From Lachnospiraceae bacterium (GTDB lineage: Bacteria; Bacillota; Clostridia; Lachnospirales; Lachnospiraceae): 64,000 nucleotides of DNA. The first letter of the stretch is position 1; every line of letters starts with the position of its first letter. Below the pieces are notes generated by a model. The model saw only the letters and a program-made list of their open reading frames with translations. It was not told the origin of the DNA and searched no databases. The stretch is from assembly GCA_022769625.1 (NCBI GenBank), contig JALEJP010000079.1, forward strand, positions 1 through 64,000, read 5' to 3'. Position numbers and translations under genes: made by a program. This document shows, in pieces, positions 17,862 through 26,909 of the stretch.

Positions 17862-17899
17862 CGTCGATTTTGGGAGTGCAAAGCACGGAAAAATCGACG
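17862..17899 (+). repeat. nested inverted repeat upstream of tetR
   Basis: CGTCGATTTT (17862-17871) matches AAAATCGACG (17890-17899) perfectly. An inner GTGC-AAA-GCAC stem lies between them. No T-run follows, so it is not a terminator. It lies about 100 bases upstream of the tetR promoter and could be a protein-binding site or a small structured RNA. Confidence 0.55.
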
Positions 17900-18002
17900 T
17901 TAGGCTCATTTACCCCACAGACAGGAAAAAATTTCCTTCATTTCAGTATAGCACGGGAAAATAAAAAAGAAAAGATAAAAAATATTAAAAAATGGAAAGT
18001 CA

Positions 18003-18031
18003 TTGACAGGTGCTATGGCAAGTGCTATATT
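18003..18031 (+). promoter_or_regulatory. sigma-A promoter and likely autoregulatory site of tetR
   Basis: TTGACA (18003-18008), 17 bases, TATATT (18026-18031). A direct repeat GTGCTAT occurs at 18011-18016 and 18023-18028, overlapping spacer and -10. A second direct repeat, GTTGAAC/GTTGAAT, lies at about 18036-18053 just downstream. These are candidate operators for the TetR protein or another regulator. Confidence 0.8.
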
Positions 18032-18069
18032 TTTCGTTGAACAAATGTTGAATGAAATGGAGGTGCAAT

Positions 18070-18738
18070 ATGGGACAGAAAACCTCATGTAATCTGAGAC
18101 AGGTACAGGCAGCCGAGACCCGCAGTAAACTGTTGGAGTCGGCACAGAAACTGTTTGCGGAAAAGGGATACAAGGGTACCTCCGTACGCATGATCAATCG
18201 CAGTATCGGGCTTGCGGATGGCATTCTGTACCATTATTTTCCCGGCGGAAAGAAAGAAATCTTTAAAGCTGTGCTGAGGGATCATATCACACAGATCATG
18301 GATGCACTGGAAGACAGGGGAAAAATCAAAGAATATACGAGGATGCCCCTGGATCAGGTCTTGGAGACTGCCTATTGTAATTTCATGGATGTAATTGATG
18401 CGCATGAAGATTTTATCCGGATGATGTTCCGGGAAAATGAAGTGCGGGAGTTTATTACGAAAGAAGAAATGATGCACTTTTCCAGAGAACGCTGTCCATG
18501 GATGCCGTCTCTTCTGCGGCAGAAGATGGAAGCAGGAGAGGTAAGAGAGATGGATTTCGAGATGGCCGCTCTGAATATGAATTTTATACTCATGAACCAT
18601 GTGATGGCGAAGGTGGTGGGGGATGGAAACAGCAAGCTGGAAGATCCGGGATGGAGAAAAAGGCTGATTGATTATCAGGTGGAACTCTGGATGGCACCTC
18701 GGGAAAAGAAAAAAACAGACAATAGAAAAGAAAGGTGA
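18070..18738 (+). CDS. TetR/AcrR family transcriptional regulator
   Basis: 222 residues. The N-terminal TetR helix-turn-helix is clear (RSKLLESAQKLFAEKGYKGTSVRMINRSIGLADGILYHYFPGGKKEIF, given as separate parts: AQKLFAEKGYKGTSV and ILYHYFPGGKKEIFK). The C-terminal ligand domain is variable and does not identify the inducer. The start at 18070 follows GGAGGTG. It ends six bases before the first exporter gene, so it very likely represses its own operon and the ABC exporter and responds to an exported compound. Confidence 0.93.
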   Translation: MGQKTSCNLRQVQAAETRSKLLESAQKLFAEKGYKGTSVRMINRSIGLADGILYHYFPGGKKEIFKAVLRDHITQIMDALEDRGKIKEYTRMPLDQVLETAYCNFMDVIDAHEDFIRMMFRENEVREFITKEEMMHFSRERCPWMPSLLRQKMEAGEVREMDFEMAALNMNFILMNHVMAKVVGDGNSKLEDPGWRKRLIDYQVELWMAPREKKKTDNRKER

Positions 18739-18743
18739 TAAAA

Positions 18744-20537
18744 ATGGGTCATTTGCTTCGTTATATGAGAAAGAGAGATATCGGGCTTACCGTATTGTGT
18801 GTGCTTTTGGTTGCCGGGCAGGTCTTTCTGGATCTGAGAATGCCGGACTACACAAAAGAAATCACACTGCTGATCAGCTCCGAGAGCAATGTAATTTCTG
18901 ATTATTTTGCAGCAGGCGGAAAGATGCTTGCCTGTGCCTTTGGCAGTGCGCTTCTGGCTGTTGTGGTTGGTTATCTGGCTGCCAGTATCGCAGCAGATTT
19001 CAGCTATGACATCCGTGGGAGAGTGTTTGCAAAGGTATCTGATTTTGGAGCCGGTGAAATCAGTCGTTTTTCAACGGCAAGTCTGATCACGCGTACCACA
19101 AATGATATTACACAGATTCAGATGGTAGTGGTTATGGGACTTCAGGTTTTGATTAAAGCGCCCATCATGGCTGTCTGGGCAATCATGAAGATTATCGGAA
19201 AAAGTTGGGAGCTTTCTGTCCTGACTGCTTCTGCGGTTGTTATCATTGTGACTGTCATTGGGATTCTGATGGCGGTGCTGATTCCAAAATTTAAGATCGT
19301 TCAGAAACAGGTGGACGATGTCAACCGTGTGACCAGAGAAAATCTGACTGGTCTGAAGGTTGTGCGCGCATTTAATGCGGAAAAGTATCAGGAAGATAAA
19401 TTTGAGCAGGCAAATGGCAGTCTGATGAAGACACAGCTGTTTACTACGAGGGGGATGGCATTTCTGTTTCCTGTTATGATGTTTGTGCAGAGTGGTCTTT
19501 CCCTTGGAATTTACTGGCTCGGTGCCTGGCTGATTGATGATATTGCCATTCCGCTGGATGGCACGGCTGCACAGATTTTTACGTCAATCGGTGCCAGAGC
19601 AGATTTGTTGGGGGATGTGGTTGCGTTTAACTCTTATGCACTGTATGTGGTGATGTCTTTTGTACTCCTGCTGATGATATTTGTAATGCTGCCAAGAGCC
19701 CAGGTTTCCGCAGATCGAATTAATGAGGTTCTGCATGCGGATATTGCAGTAAAAGAAGGTACCACGGAAGGAACGGATTTGGAAGAAAAGGGAACGATTG
19801 AGTTTCGGAATGTATCCTTCCGTTATCCGAATGCAGCGGAAAACTGTCTGGAGAATATAAGTTTTAAGGCGGAAAAAGGGCAGACCATTGCCGTGATCGG
19901 AGCCACTGGCTCCGGAAAATCCACACTGGTGGGACTGGCAGCCAGGCTTTATGATGCCACCGAAGGAGAGGTTCGAATTGACGGGAAAGATGTCAGGGAA
20001 TATTCGTTCCATGGATTGTACCATAAACTGGGGTATGTGACACAGAAAGCGGTGTTATTCTCTGACACGATCGAAAACAATGTGGCCTTTGGGGAAGCGG
20101 CAGAAAAGGTGGAGCGAAGGGATGTGGAGCATGCCCTGGATATTGCGCAGGGAACGGAATTTGTTAACAGAATGGAGGATGGACTGGACAGTAAAATTGC
20201 CCAAAGCGGAAGCAATCTATCTGGCGGTCAGAAACAGCGTCTGGCGATTGCAAGAGCCGTTGCAAGAAAGCCGGAAATTCTGATTTTTGATGATTCCTTC
20301 TCGGCTCTGGATTACAAAACAGATAAAGAGCTTCGAAAACGACTGTCCAGTGATCTGCAGGGAACCACCTGCGTGATCGTGGCTCAGAGAATCGGAACCA
20401 TTCGTCATGCAGATAAAATCATTGTCCTGGAGGATGGAAAAGCAGTGGGCATCGGAACGCATGAAGAACTGATGAAAAACTGCAGTGTTTACCAGGAAAT
20501 TGCTCTGTCTCAGCTCTCACAGGCTGAGTTGGCGTGA
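18744..20537 (+). CDS. ABC exporter half-transporter, degenerate catalytic site
   Basis: 597 residues: a six-helix type IV exporter domain (about 1-320) and an ATPase domain. Walker A is GATGSGKSTLVG and the signature is [16 protein letters not shown]. Walker B ends FDDSFSALD, with Asp where canonical exporters have the catalytic Glu. That substitution is characteristic of the non-hydrolysing site of heterodimeric exporters. The partner at 20552-22552 starts 14 bases downstream and has the complementary degenerate signature. Likely a multidrug or peptide exporter under the TetR upstream. ATG at 18744 has AAAGGTG upstream; a GTG at 18735 is possible. Confidence 0.93.
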   Translation: MGHLLRYMRKRDIGLTVLCVLLVAGQVFLDLRMPDYTKEITLLISSESNVISDYFAAGGKMLACAFGSALLAVVVGYLAASIAADFSYDIRGRVFAKVSDFGAGEISRFSTASLITRTTNDITQIQMVVVMGLQVLIKAPIMAVWAIMKIIGKSWELSVLTASAVVIIVTVIGILMAVLIPKFKIVQKQVDDVNRVTRENLTGLKVVRAFNAEKYQEDKFEQANGSLMKTQLFTTRGMAFLFPVMMFVQSGLSLGIYWLGAWLIDDIAIPLDGTAAQIFTSIGARADLLGDVVAFNSYALYVVMSFVLLLMIFVMLPRAQVSADRINEVLHADIAVKEGTTEGTDLEEKGTIEFRNVSFRYPNAAENCLENISFKAEKGQTIAVIGATGSGKSTLVGLAARLYDATEGEVRIDGKDVREYSFHGLYHKLGYVTQKAVLFSDTIENNVAFGEAAEKVERRDVEHALDIAQGTEFVNRMEDGLDSKIAQSGSNLSGGQKQRLAIARAVARKPEILIFDDSFSALDYKTDKELRKRLSSDLQGTTCVIVAQRIGTIRHADKIIVLEDGKAVGIGTHEELMKNCSVYQEIALSQLSQAELA

Positions 20538-20551
20538 AGGAGGTAGAAGAA

Positions 20552-22552
20552 ATGCCAGGACATGGAATGCATAAAAAGGTACAGAAACCAAAGAATCTGA
20601 AAACGGCTATGCGCAATCTGCTTTTCTACTGCAAAAAGGAAGTGGGGATTATTCTCTTTGCGCTTGTTATGGCTGCCCTTGGGGCTGTTTTAACGATTGC
20701 GGGACCAAATCAGATCAGCAAAATTACGGATTATATTTATGATGGCATAGCAGGAGGAATCACGGAAGAGGCAGTGGTGCGTGATATCCGGAAACAGATT
20801 CAGAGCGGTCAGATTGATGTCATGGAGTATCTTCCGGAAGGAACGAATCCATCCCGGATTTCCATGGAAGATTTGAATTTTTCCGACATCGATTCGGAAC
20901 TGGCAGAGTCCATTGTGGAAAACATCCGCATGAGCGATGAATTTCAGGAAACATACAAAGATCAGGGAATCGATATGCAGGGAATCAGCCGTGTGGCGAT
21001 ATTCCTGTTGATTCTCTATTTGATCAGCGCCCTGTGCAGTTTTTCCCAGCATTTTATTATGGGCACCGTGACTCAGAAGATATCCCGGCGTATGCGGAAA
21101 GATATTGATGAAAAAATTAACCGTCTTCCACTGAAATACTTTTCCATGAATTCTTTCGGAGATGTACTTTCCCGTGTGACCAACGACGTGGATACGATCG
21201 GTCAGACTTTGTCGAACAGTCTTGCCTCCATTGTGTCGGCAGCTGCGCAGTTTATCGGATGCCTGGTGATGATGTTTACGACAAACTGGATCATGGGTAC
21301 GACCACGGTGCTGACAACCATCATTGGCCTGATTCTGATGGTGTTAATCATGAAGCATTCTCAGAGATATTTCGTAGACAGACAGAGAAGCCTGGGTGAA
21401 TTAAACGGATATATCGAAGAAATGTATGCCGGTCATGATGTAATCCGTATTTCCGGTGCGGAAAAAGGGGTGAAGGAGCGGTTTGCAAAACTGAATGAGG
21501 ATGTAAAAAATGCAAACTATAAATCACAGTTTCTGTCCGGACTGATGCAGCCATTGATGAACTTTGTGGGAAATCTCGGGTATGTGGCAGTTTGCATCGT
21601 AGGGGCATTACTGGTACTTCATGGAGACATTACGTTTGGTGTGATTACAGCCTTTCTGATCTATGTCCGCCTGTTTGAACAGCCGCTGAAGCAGATCTCT
21701 CAGGGAATGACAAATATACAGTCTGCTGCGGCTGCTTCCGAGCGTGTGTTTGAGTTTCTGGATGAGGAAGAACTGGAGGATGAATCCGGGAAAACGGCAG
21801 TTATTGCAGATGTGCGGGGGGAAGTTGAGTTTTCTCATGTGAAATTTGCCTATCCCAGTGCGCCGGAAAAAGAAATCATCCATGATTTTTCGGTTCATGT
21901 CAAACCAGGACAGAAGGTTGCAATCGTAGGACCTACTGGTGCCGGGAAGACCACTCTGGTAAATCTTCTGATGCGTTTCTTTGAAATAACCGGAGGAACC
22001 ATCAGGATTGACGGGATGGATATCCGGACGATCGCACGTGAAACGCTACACAGGCAATTTGGCATGGTACTTCAGGATACCTGGCTGTTTGAAGGAACCG
22101 TGCGGGAAAATCTTTTGTACAATAATAAAAATGTATCGGAAAAAACAATGACAGATGCCTGCAAAGCATGCGGCATCCACAGCTTTATCAAGGCATTGCC
22201 CCAGGGGTATGATACCGTCCTGACAGACAATACCACCATATCAGCCGGTCAGAAACAGCTTATGACGATTGCAAGAGCCATGATTCAGAACAGTCCGATG
22301 CTGATCCTGGATGAGGCAACTTCGAGTGTGGACACCAGAACAGAACTTCTGACGCAGAAAGCGATGGATCAGCTGACACAGAAGCGTACCAGCTTTGTAA
22401 TTGCACACCGGCTTTCTACGATTAAAAACGCAGATATTATTCTGGTCATGCGCGACGGAGATATTGTGGAACAGGGAAATCATGAGGAGCTCCTTGCACA
22501 AGGAGGCTTTTATGCAGAGCTTTATACCAGCCAATTTGAACAGCAGGCATAA
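20552..22552 (+). CDS. ABC exporter half-transporter, partner subunit
   Basis: 666 residues. Exporter membrane domain with an unusually long extracytoplasmic loop of about 85 residues between helices 1 and 2 (from roughly residue 50; acidic, with QIQSGQIDVMEYLPEGT and MEDLNFSDIDSELAESI). ATPase domain: Walker A GPTGAGKTTLVNLL and Walker B LILDEATSSVDTR with the catalytic Glu. The signature is TISAGQKQLMTIARAM; LSGGQ is altered to ISAGQ. With the partner's D-for-E change this predicts one canonical and one degenerate ATP site, as in TM287/288-type heterodimers. Start at 20552 after AAGGAGG. Confidence 0.94.
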   Translation: MPGHGMHKKVQKPKNLKTAMRNLLFYCKKEVGIILFALVMAALGAVLTIAGPNQISKITDYIYDGIAGGITEEAVVRDIRKQIQSGQIDVMEYLPEGTNPSRISMEDLNFSDIDSELAESIVENIRMSDEFQETYKDQGIDMQGISRVAIFLLILYLISALCSFSQHFIMGTVTQKISRRMRKDIDEKINRLPLKYFSMNSFGDVLSRVTNDVDTIGQTLSNSLASIVSAAAQFIGCLVMMFTTNWIMGTTTVLTTIIGLILMVLIMKHSQRYFVDRQRSLGELNGYIEEMYAGHDVIRISGAEKGVKERFAKLNEDVKNANYKSQFLSGLMQPLMNFVGNLGYVAVCIVGALLVLHGDITFGVITAFLIYVRLFEQPLKQISQGMTNIQSAAAASERVFEFLDEEELEDESGKTAVIADVRGEVEFSHVKFAYPSAPEKEIIHDFSVHVKPGQKVAIVGPTGAGKTTLVNLLMRFFEITGGTIRIDGMDIRTIARETLHRQFGMVLQDTWLFEGTVRENLLYNNKNVSEKTMTDACKACGIHSFIKALPQGYDTVLTDNTTISAGQKQLMTIARAMIQNSPMLILDEATSSVDTRTELLTQKAMDQLTQKRTSFVIAHRLSTIKNADIILVMRDGDIVEQGNHEELLAQGGFYAELYTSQFEQQA

Positions 22553-22572
22553 GAAAGGGACGGTGGAACAGG

Positions 22573-23056
22573 ATGAGAAAACAGACGATCGTAATTGACA
22601 GAGAGTATGGAAGCGGAGGACGGGAGGTTGCATGGATCCTGTCGGAAAAGCTTGGAATCCGTTTTTATGATGGAGAGCTTCTGTCCCTGGCCAGCGAAAA
22701 GTATGGCATTGATCTGGGGGCGATGAAGGATTTCGATGAGAAAAGGGTTGGAAGCCTTCTGTATTTTCCTGGGACGATGTGCAGGTGAGATCCTGAAGGA
22801 TGAAACACCTCTTTTGCAGGTGTTCATCTATGCGGACGACATCAAACAGAAAATCAGGCGAATTGTGGAGCTGGACGGTGTTCCGGAGCGGGATGCACAG
22901 TCAAGCTTACATAGAAAGGATGCAGAGCGGAAAAACTATTATCACTACTTTACAAAAAAAGAGTGGGGAAGCAGACAGAACTACGATCTGTGTCTGAATA
23001 CATCAGCACTGGGCTATGAAAGAGCAGCGAATGCAATTATCGCGGCGATGAAATAA
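22573..23056 (+). pseudogene. cytidylate kinase-like gene, internally deleted and frameshifted
   Basis: Two frames carry the two ends of one AAA-type kinase of the cytidylate kinase-like family. Frame 1 from 22573 begins KQTIVIDREYGSGGREVAW, a P-loop-like start, then ILSEKLGIRFYDGELLSLAS, and stops at 22788. Frame 2 resumes near 22770 with FLGRCAGEILKDE, the mid-family GRCA motif, and runs to 23056 through VFIYADDIKQKIRRIVEL and YYHYFTKKEWGSRQNYDLCL. About 40-50 residues expected between SLLYF and GRCA are missing, and the frame changes there. It follows the exporter operon by 20 bases. A full-length relative would be about 200 residues. Confidence 0.8.
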
Positions 23057-23143
23057 AATTGTCTGCTTTACATGCTTCATTTTTTTGTATATAATGAAAG
23101 AGGTAGTTTATACTAACAAAAAATAAAGGAGGCAATGATAATC

Positions 23144-24133
23144 ATGAAAATTCTGTTTTTTGGTGCGAAAAGCTATGATATCAAGTCGTTTAATGCATTT
23201 CTTCAAAAAGAGGAATATAAGGATCTGGATGTTGTGTATATTGAGCCGAATCTGACTCCCCAGACAGCAATGCTTGCAGCAGGTTATGAGGCAGTGTGTG
23301 CTTTTGTAAATATGGACTTATGTGCAGAGACGATTGACATTTTGAATACATGCAAGGTGAAACTGATCCTGATGCGCTGTGCAGGTTTTAACAATGTTGA
23401 CCTGGAGCGTGCAAAGAGCTATGGTATGACGGTGACGCGTGTCCCAAGCTATTCTCCGGAAGCGGTTGCAGAACACGCCATGGCACTGGCACTTACGGCA
23501 AACCGCCACACCCACAAGGCTTATATTAAAGTACGGGAGAACAACTACAGCCTGAATGGTCTGATGGGAGTTAATTTCTATCAGAAAACAGCCGGTATCG
23601 TTGGAACCGGTAAGATTGGTGCAGCCATGGCAAGGATCTGCAGAGGCTTCGGCATGAAGGTTCTGGGATATGATATGTATCCAAACAAGGATCTGGATTT
23701 TGTGGAATATGTGGATCTGGATACGCTTCTCGCCCAGTCGGATCTGATTTCTCTGCATTGCCCGCTGATGGAGAGCACACATCACATGATCAATATTGAT
23801 ACCATCAAGAAAATGAAGGATGGTGTCGTTCTTGTCAATACCTCAAGAGGCGGTCTGATCAAGACGGATGACCTGATTCAGGGAATTCGTGAGAACAAAT
23901 TCTTTGCGGTTGGGCTGGATGTATACGAGGAAGAAAACGGTTCTGTCTATGAGGATATGTCCGAAACGATTCTGGAGCATTCCACCGTTGCGAGACTGAT
24001 GTCCTTCCCGAATGTTATGGTGACCTCTCATCAGGCATTCTTCACGGAGGAGGCGCTGGCAGCCATCAGTGAGGTGACACTGGACAATGCCCTCAGTTTT
24101 CTGAAGGGAACGCCAAACGGAAATGAGCTTTAA
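23144..24133 (+). CDS. ldhA: D-lactate dehydrogenase-like 2-hydroxyacid dehydrogenase
   Basis: Reduces pyruvate (or another 2-keto acid) to the D-hydroxy acid with NADH, likely for fermentative redox balance. 329 residues. The NAD-binding motif is AGIVGTGKIGAAMARI. The catalytic triad is seen as Arg in NTSRGGLIKTDD, Glu in DVYEEENG and His in VTSHQAFFTEEA. The RCAGFNNVDLERA segment is typical of LdhA-type enzymes. I chose ATG at 23144; another ATG at 23135 is too close to AAGGAGG. It ends in a terminator at 24166-24199. Substrate specificity cannot be proven from sequence. Confidence 0.9.
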   Translation: MKILFFGAKSYDIKSFNAFLQKEEYKDLDVVYIEPNLTPQTAMLAAGYEAVCAFVNMDLCAETIDILNTCKVKLILMRCAGFNNVDLERAKSYGMTVTRVPSYSPEAVAEHAMALALTANRHTHKAYIKVRENNYSLNGLMGVNFYQKTAGIVGTGKIGAAMARICRGFGMKVLGYDMYPNKDLDFVEYVDLDTLLAQSDLISLHCPLMESTHHMINIDTIKKMKDGVVLVNTSRGGLIKTDDLIQGIRENKFFAVGLDVYEEENGSVYEDMSETILEHSTVARLMSFPNVMVTSHQAFFTEEALAAISEVTLDNALSFLKGTPNGNEL

Positions 24134-24165
24134 TCTGCAGAATGGAATAAAACAGTACCGGAAAG

Positions 24166-24199
24166 CTTCGGGGGATGTTCTCCCGAAGTTTTCTGTTTT
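24166..24199 (+). terminator. terminator after ldhA
   Basis: CTTCGGGGG (24166-24174) pairs with TTCTCCCGAAG's last nine bases (24180-24188; one G-U pair), followed by TTTTCTGTTTTT. Confidence 0.8.
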
Positions 24200-24378
24200 T
24201 CGGGCAAATTCTTACTGGGAAAAGAGCAGTTTCAGAGAAAATGTTGTCAGGATAAAGTACAGATTCCCGGAAAATCATGGGATTTTCACATATTTTTCTG
24301 GATTATGTAAAAAAAGCATGCTATACTGTCTATGTCTGCGGTATTGTCCGCAGGCAGAATACGCAAAGGAGGAGTATT

Positions 24379-24993
24379 ATGCACGATTTTAAAGAATGGT
24401 TATCGGATAATCTTCGTTATTTTCTGGTAGGTGTTGTCGTGATCCTGATTATCGGCGGTTCGATTCTGGGACTGAAGATCTACTCTTCAGCGGTAAATGG
24501 GAATGACAAGGTTGCCGTGATCCAGAAGAATACAGAGAGTCAGGATACGGAAAAGGATACGGAAAAAGAGACGAAAAAAGATACAGAGGCACAGACGGAA
24601 ACCGAATCCGAGAGTGAATCGGAGACAGAGACAGAGACGCAGTCGGAAACACAGTCGGAGAGCAGCGCATCCTATGATTACAGTCAGGACGACGGTCAGA
24701 CGGTAAACGACAGCATGAACAGTTCTGCCGGAAGTGATGCGGAAGTCATTCAGCCTGAGACGACACAGACAGAAAGCTGGGAGCCTGAGACAGTGGAAAC
24801 GGATCCTCCGGAACCGGTGTATCTGACACTGAACGGTGCATGTTACATGCGTTCCTACCCGGATTACGGTGACAATATTATCGGACAGTACGATGCCGGT
24901 ACGACAGTACAGTTTCTGGCTGATGTGGGAGGCTGGTATGAGGTTTCGGTAGACGGCCAGGTAGGATATATGGGCGCCAGATTTTTTAACTGA
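24379..24993 (+). CDS. membrane-anchored protein with acidic Ser/Thr/Glu linker and SH3 domain
   Basis: 204 residues. A short cytosolic start (HDFKEWLSDNLRY) leads into one transmembrane helix at about residues 14-34 (FLVGVVVILIIGGSILGLKIY). About 95 residues of low-complexity Glu, Thr, Ser and Asp follow (TEKETKKDTEAQTETESESE), a flexible surface linker. The C-terminal 55 residues (LTLNGACYMRSYPDYGDNI, then a segment ending GYMGARFFN) form a bacterial SH3 (SH3b) domain, which usually binds cell wall. Start at 24379 after AAAGGAGGAG. A TATACT at 24322-24327 may be its -10. Cell-wall attachment role is inference. Confidence 0.85.
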   Translation: MHDFKEWLSDNLRYFLVGVVVILIIGGSILGLKIYSSAVNGNDKVAVIQKNTESQDTEKDTEKETKKDTEAQTETESESESETETETQSETQSESSASYDYSQDDGQTVNDSMNSSAGSDAEVIQPETTQTESWEPETVETDPPEPVYLTLNGACYMRSYPDYGDNIIGQYDAGTTVQFLADVGGWYEVSVDGQVGYMGARFFN

Positions 24994-25061
24994 TGATCTT
25001 GAGGGGGTACAGTTGTTCCGCTTGGAATTTCGCACCCGCCAAACCAGAGAAATAGAATGTA

Positions 25062-25090
25062 TTGACAAAGAAAATAAGCTGCGTTATGAT
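25062..25090 (+). promoter_or_regulatory. sigma-A promoter of the amino acid ABC operon
   Basis: TTGACA (25062-25067), 17 bases, TATGAT (25085-25090). The predicted start of transcription, near 25096-25098, falls at the base of the terminator hairpin listed next. Confidence 0.88.
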
Positions 25091-25094
25091 AGCG

Positions 25095-25137
25095 AAAAGA
25101 CAGAGAGGTCACATTTTGGGCTTCTCTGTCTTTTTTT
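25095..25137 (+). terminator. terminator-like hairpin at the very start of the ABC transcript
   Basis: AAAAGACAGAGA (25095-25106) pairs perfectly with TCTCTGTCTTTT (25123-25134) and a T-run follows to 25137. It lies between the promoter and the gene, so it is an attenuator candidate or a 5' stabilising hairpin. The coding start is only 22 bases beyond. Confidence 0.8.
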
Positions 25138-25158
25138 AAGAAGAAGGGAGAGACTACT

Positions 25159-26031
25159 ATGAAAAAGAAAATGATAGCAATGGTAATGACACTGGCAGTA
25201 GGTATGGCTATGGCGGGCTGCGGAAGCAGGCAGACTGTACAGAGTGATACTTCTCCTTCAGGTGAGACAGCGGCAGGGGAAACGAGAACCCTGCGTGTCG
25301 GTATGGAGTGTGCCTATGCGCCATATAACTGGACTCAGAGTGATGACTCCAACGGTGCCGTTCCGATTTCCGGTTCTTCGGATTATGCGTATGGCTATGA
25401 CGTTATGATGGCGAAACATATCTGTGAGGAACTTGGCTGGAATCTGGAGATCGTCAAGATGGACTGGGACAGCCTGCCAACCTCGGTGAGCTCGGGCGCG
25501 ATTGACTGTGCCATCGCAGGTCAGTCAATCACGGAGGAACGGAAGCAGTCGGTAGATTTTTCAGATCCCTATTATTATGCATCCATCGTTACACTGGTTA
25601 AAAAGGATGGATCGTATAAAGATGCACAGGGGCTGTCTGATCTGAAAGGGGCTACGGCCACTTCACAGATCAATACAGTCTGGTATGATACTTGTCTGGA
25701 TCAGATTGAAGAAGTCAACAAACTGCCGGCTTATGAGACAACCGGAACCATGCTGGTTGCACTGGAATCCGGTGCATGTGATCTGATCTGTACCGATCAG
25801 CCAACTGCCATGGCAGCATGTGTTGCTTATCCTGATATGAAGATGCTGGATTTTACAGATACAGAGGACAATTATGAGGTTTCCGAAGAAGAAATCAATA
25901 TCGGTATCTCTGTAAAGAAGGGAAACACAGAACTTGTTGATGCGATTAACCGTGTTCTGTCAAAGATGAGCAAAGAAGATTATGAGGAAATGATGAACGA
26001 AGCAATTTCGGTACAGCCGCTGTCCGAATAA
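25159..26031 (+). CDS. polar amino acid ABC transporter, substrate-binding lipoprotein
   Basis: Extracellular binding protein of a family-3 (HisJ/GlnH-type) importer, 290 residues. A lipoprotein signal ends AMAGC, with Cys21 as the lipidation site. The mature start TRTLRVGMECAYAPYNW and the segment YDVMMAKHICEELGWNLEIVKMDWDSLPTSVSSGAIDCAIAG (given here as family hallmarks VGMECAYAPYNW and SSGAIDCAIAGQSITEER) are typical. The SFSDPYY equivalent is VDFSDPYYYAS. The exact amino acid is not evident. AAGGGAGAG precedes the start. Permease and ATPase follow directly. Confidence 0.92.
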   Translation: MKKKMIAMVMTLAVGMAMAGCGSRQTVQSDTSPSGETAAGETRTLRVGMECAYAPYNWTQSDDSNGAVPISGSSDYAYGYDVMMAKHICEELGWNLEIVKMDWDSLPTSVSSGAIDCAIAGQSITEERKQSVDFSDPYYYASIVTLVKKDGSYKDAQGLSDLKGATATSQINTVWYDTCLDQIEEVNKLPAYETTGTMLVALESGACDLICTDQPTAMAACVAYPDMKMLDFTDTEDNYEVSEEEINIGISVKKGNTELVDAINRVLSKMSKEDYEEMMNEAISVQPLSE

Positions 26032-26060
26032 CGAAGCTTTACGATCTGGAGGAAAGTATT

Positions 26061-26909
26061 ATGAGCAGCACGTTACCAACCGGGTATTGGGACAGGGTGG
26101 TTTTCCTGATTTCCAATTATGGGATTTCATTTTTGCGCGGCGCTGGCAGTACACTTCTGATTGCGCTGGTGGGTACCTTTGTGGGATGTCTGATCGGATT
26201 TGCAGTGGGAATTGTTCAGACGATCCCTGTGTCAAAACAGGACTCAATCGTGAAAAGAGCAGTGCTCTTTGTGGGAAAGCTGATCCTCAATATTTATGTG
26301 GAAGTATTCAGGGGCACACCGATGATCGTACAGGCAATGTTTATTTATTTCGGTGCTATGCAATATCTTGGAATTACGATGGGAATGTGGTTTGCGGCAT
26401 TTTTTATCGTATCCATCAATACAGGTGCATACATGGCAGAGACGGTAAGAGGCGGTATTTTATCTATTGATCCGGGTCAGACGGAAGGCGCAAAGGCAAT
26501 TGGAATGACACATTTTCAGACCATGCTGTACGTTATTTTTCCGCAGACTCTGAGGAATATTATTCCTCAGATCGGAAATAACCTGATCATCAATATTAAG
26601 GATTCTTCCGTGCTGTCTGTGATTGGTGTCATTGAACTGTATTATGCCGCAAAACAGACAGCCGGTGCCTATTACTGGTGGTTTGAGGCGATGACCGTGG
26701 CCATGATCATATATCTGGCGATGACATTCGCATTTTCCAGACTGCTGCGTTTCTGGGAGTCCAGACTGGACGGACCGGCTAGTTTTGATCTTGCCACCAC
26801 CGATCAGCTTGCGCATACCAGCAGTATGTACCGTTATCCGGAAAAGGGCGGATTTGACAAGGAGAGAAATCTGGAAACAAATCGAAGTGGAGGGGGGAGA
26901 GACAAATGA
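26061..26909 (+). CDS. polar amino acid ABC transporter permease
   Basis: Membrane subunit of the HisMQ family, 282 residues, about five helices. Family features: [41 protein letters not shown], and the EAA loop [23 protein letters not shown], which contacts the ATPase. The N-terminal stretch and the hydrophilic C-terminal tail of about 35 residues ([20 protein letters not shown]) are longer than usual. GGAGGAAAGTATT precedes ATG. The stop overlaps the next start as ATGA. Confidence 0.93.
   Translation: MSSTLPTGYWDRVVFLISNYGISFLRGAGSTLLIALVGTFVGCLIGFAVGIVQTIPVSKQDSIVKRAVLFVGKLILNIYVEVFRGTPMIVQAMFIYFGAMQYLGITMGMWFAAFFIVSINTGAYMAETVRGGILSIDPGQTEGAKAIGMTHFQTMLYVIFPQTLRNIIPQIGNNLIINIKDSSVLSVIGVIELYYAAKQTAGAYYWWFEAMTVAMIIYLAMTFAFSRLLRFWESRLDGPASFDLATTDQLAHTSSMYRYPEKGGFDKERNLETNRSGGGRDK

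Noticed and set aside
24520-24670. Simple-sequence repeat as a phase-variation tract
   Set aside because: The repeats vary in codon and length and encode a Glu/Ser/Thr linker; there is no uniform slippage tract.
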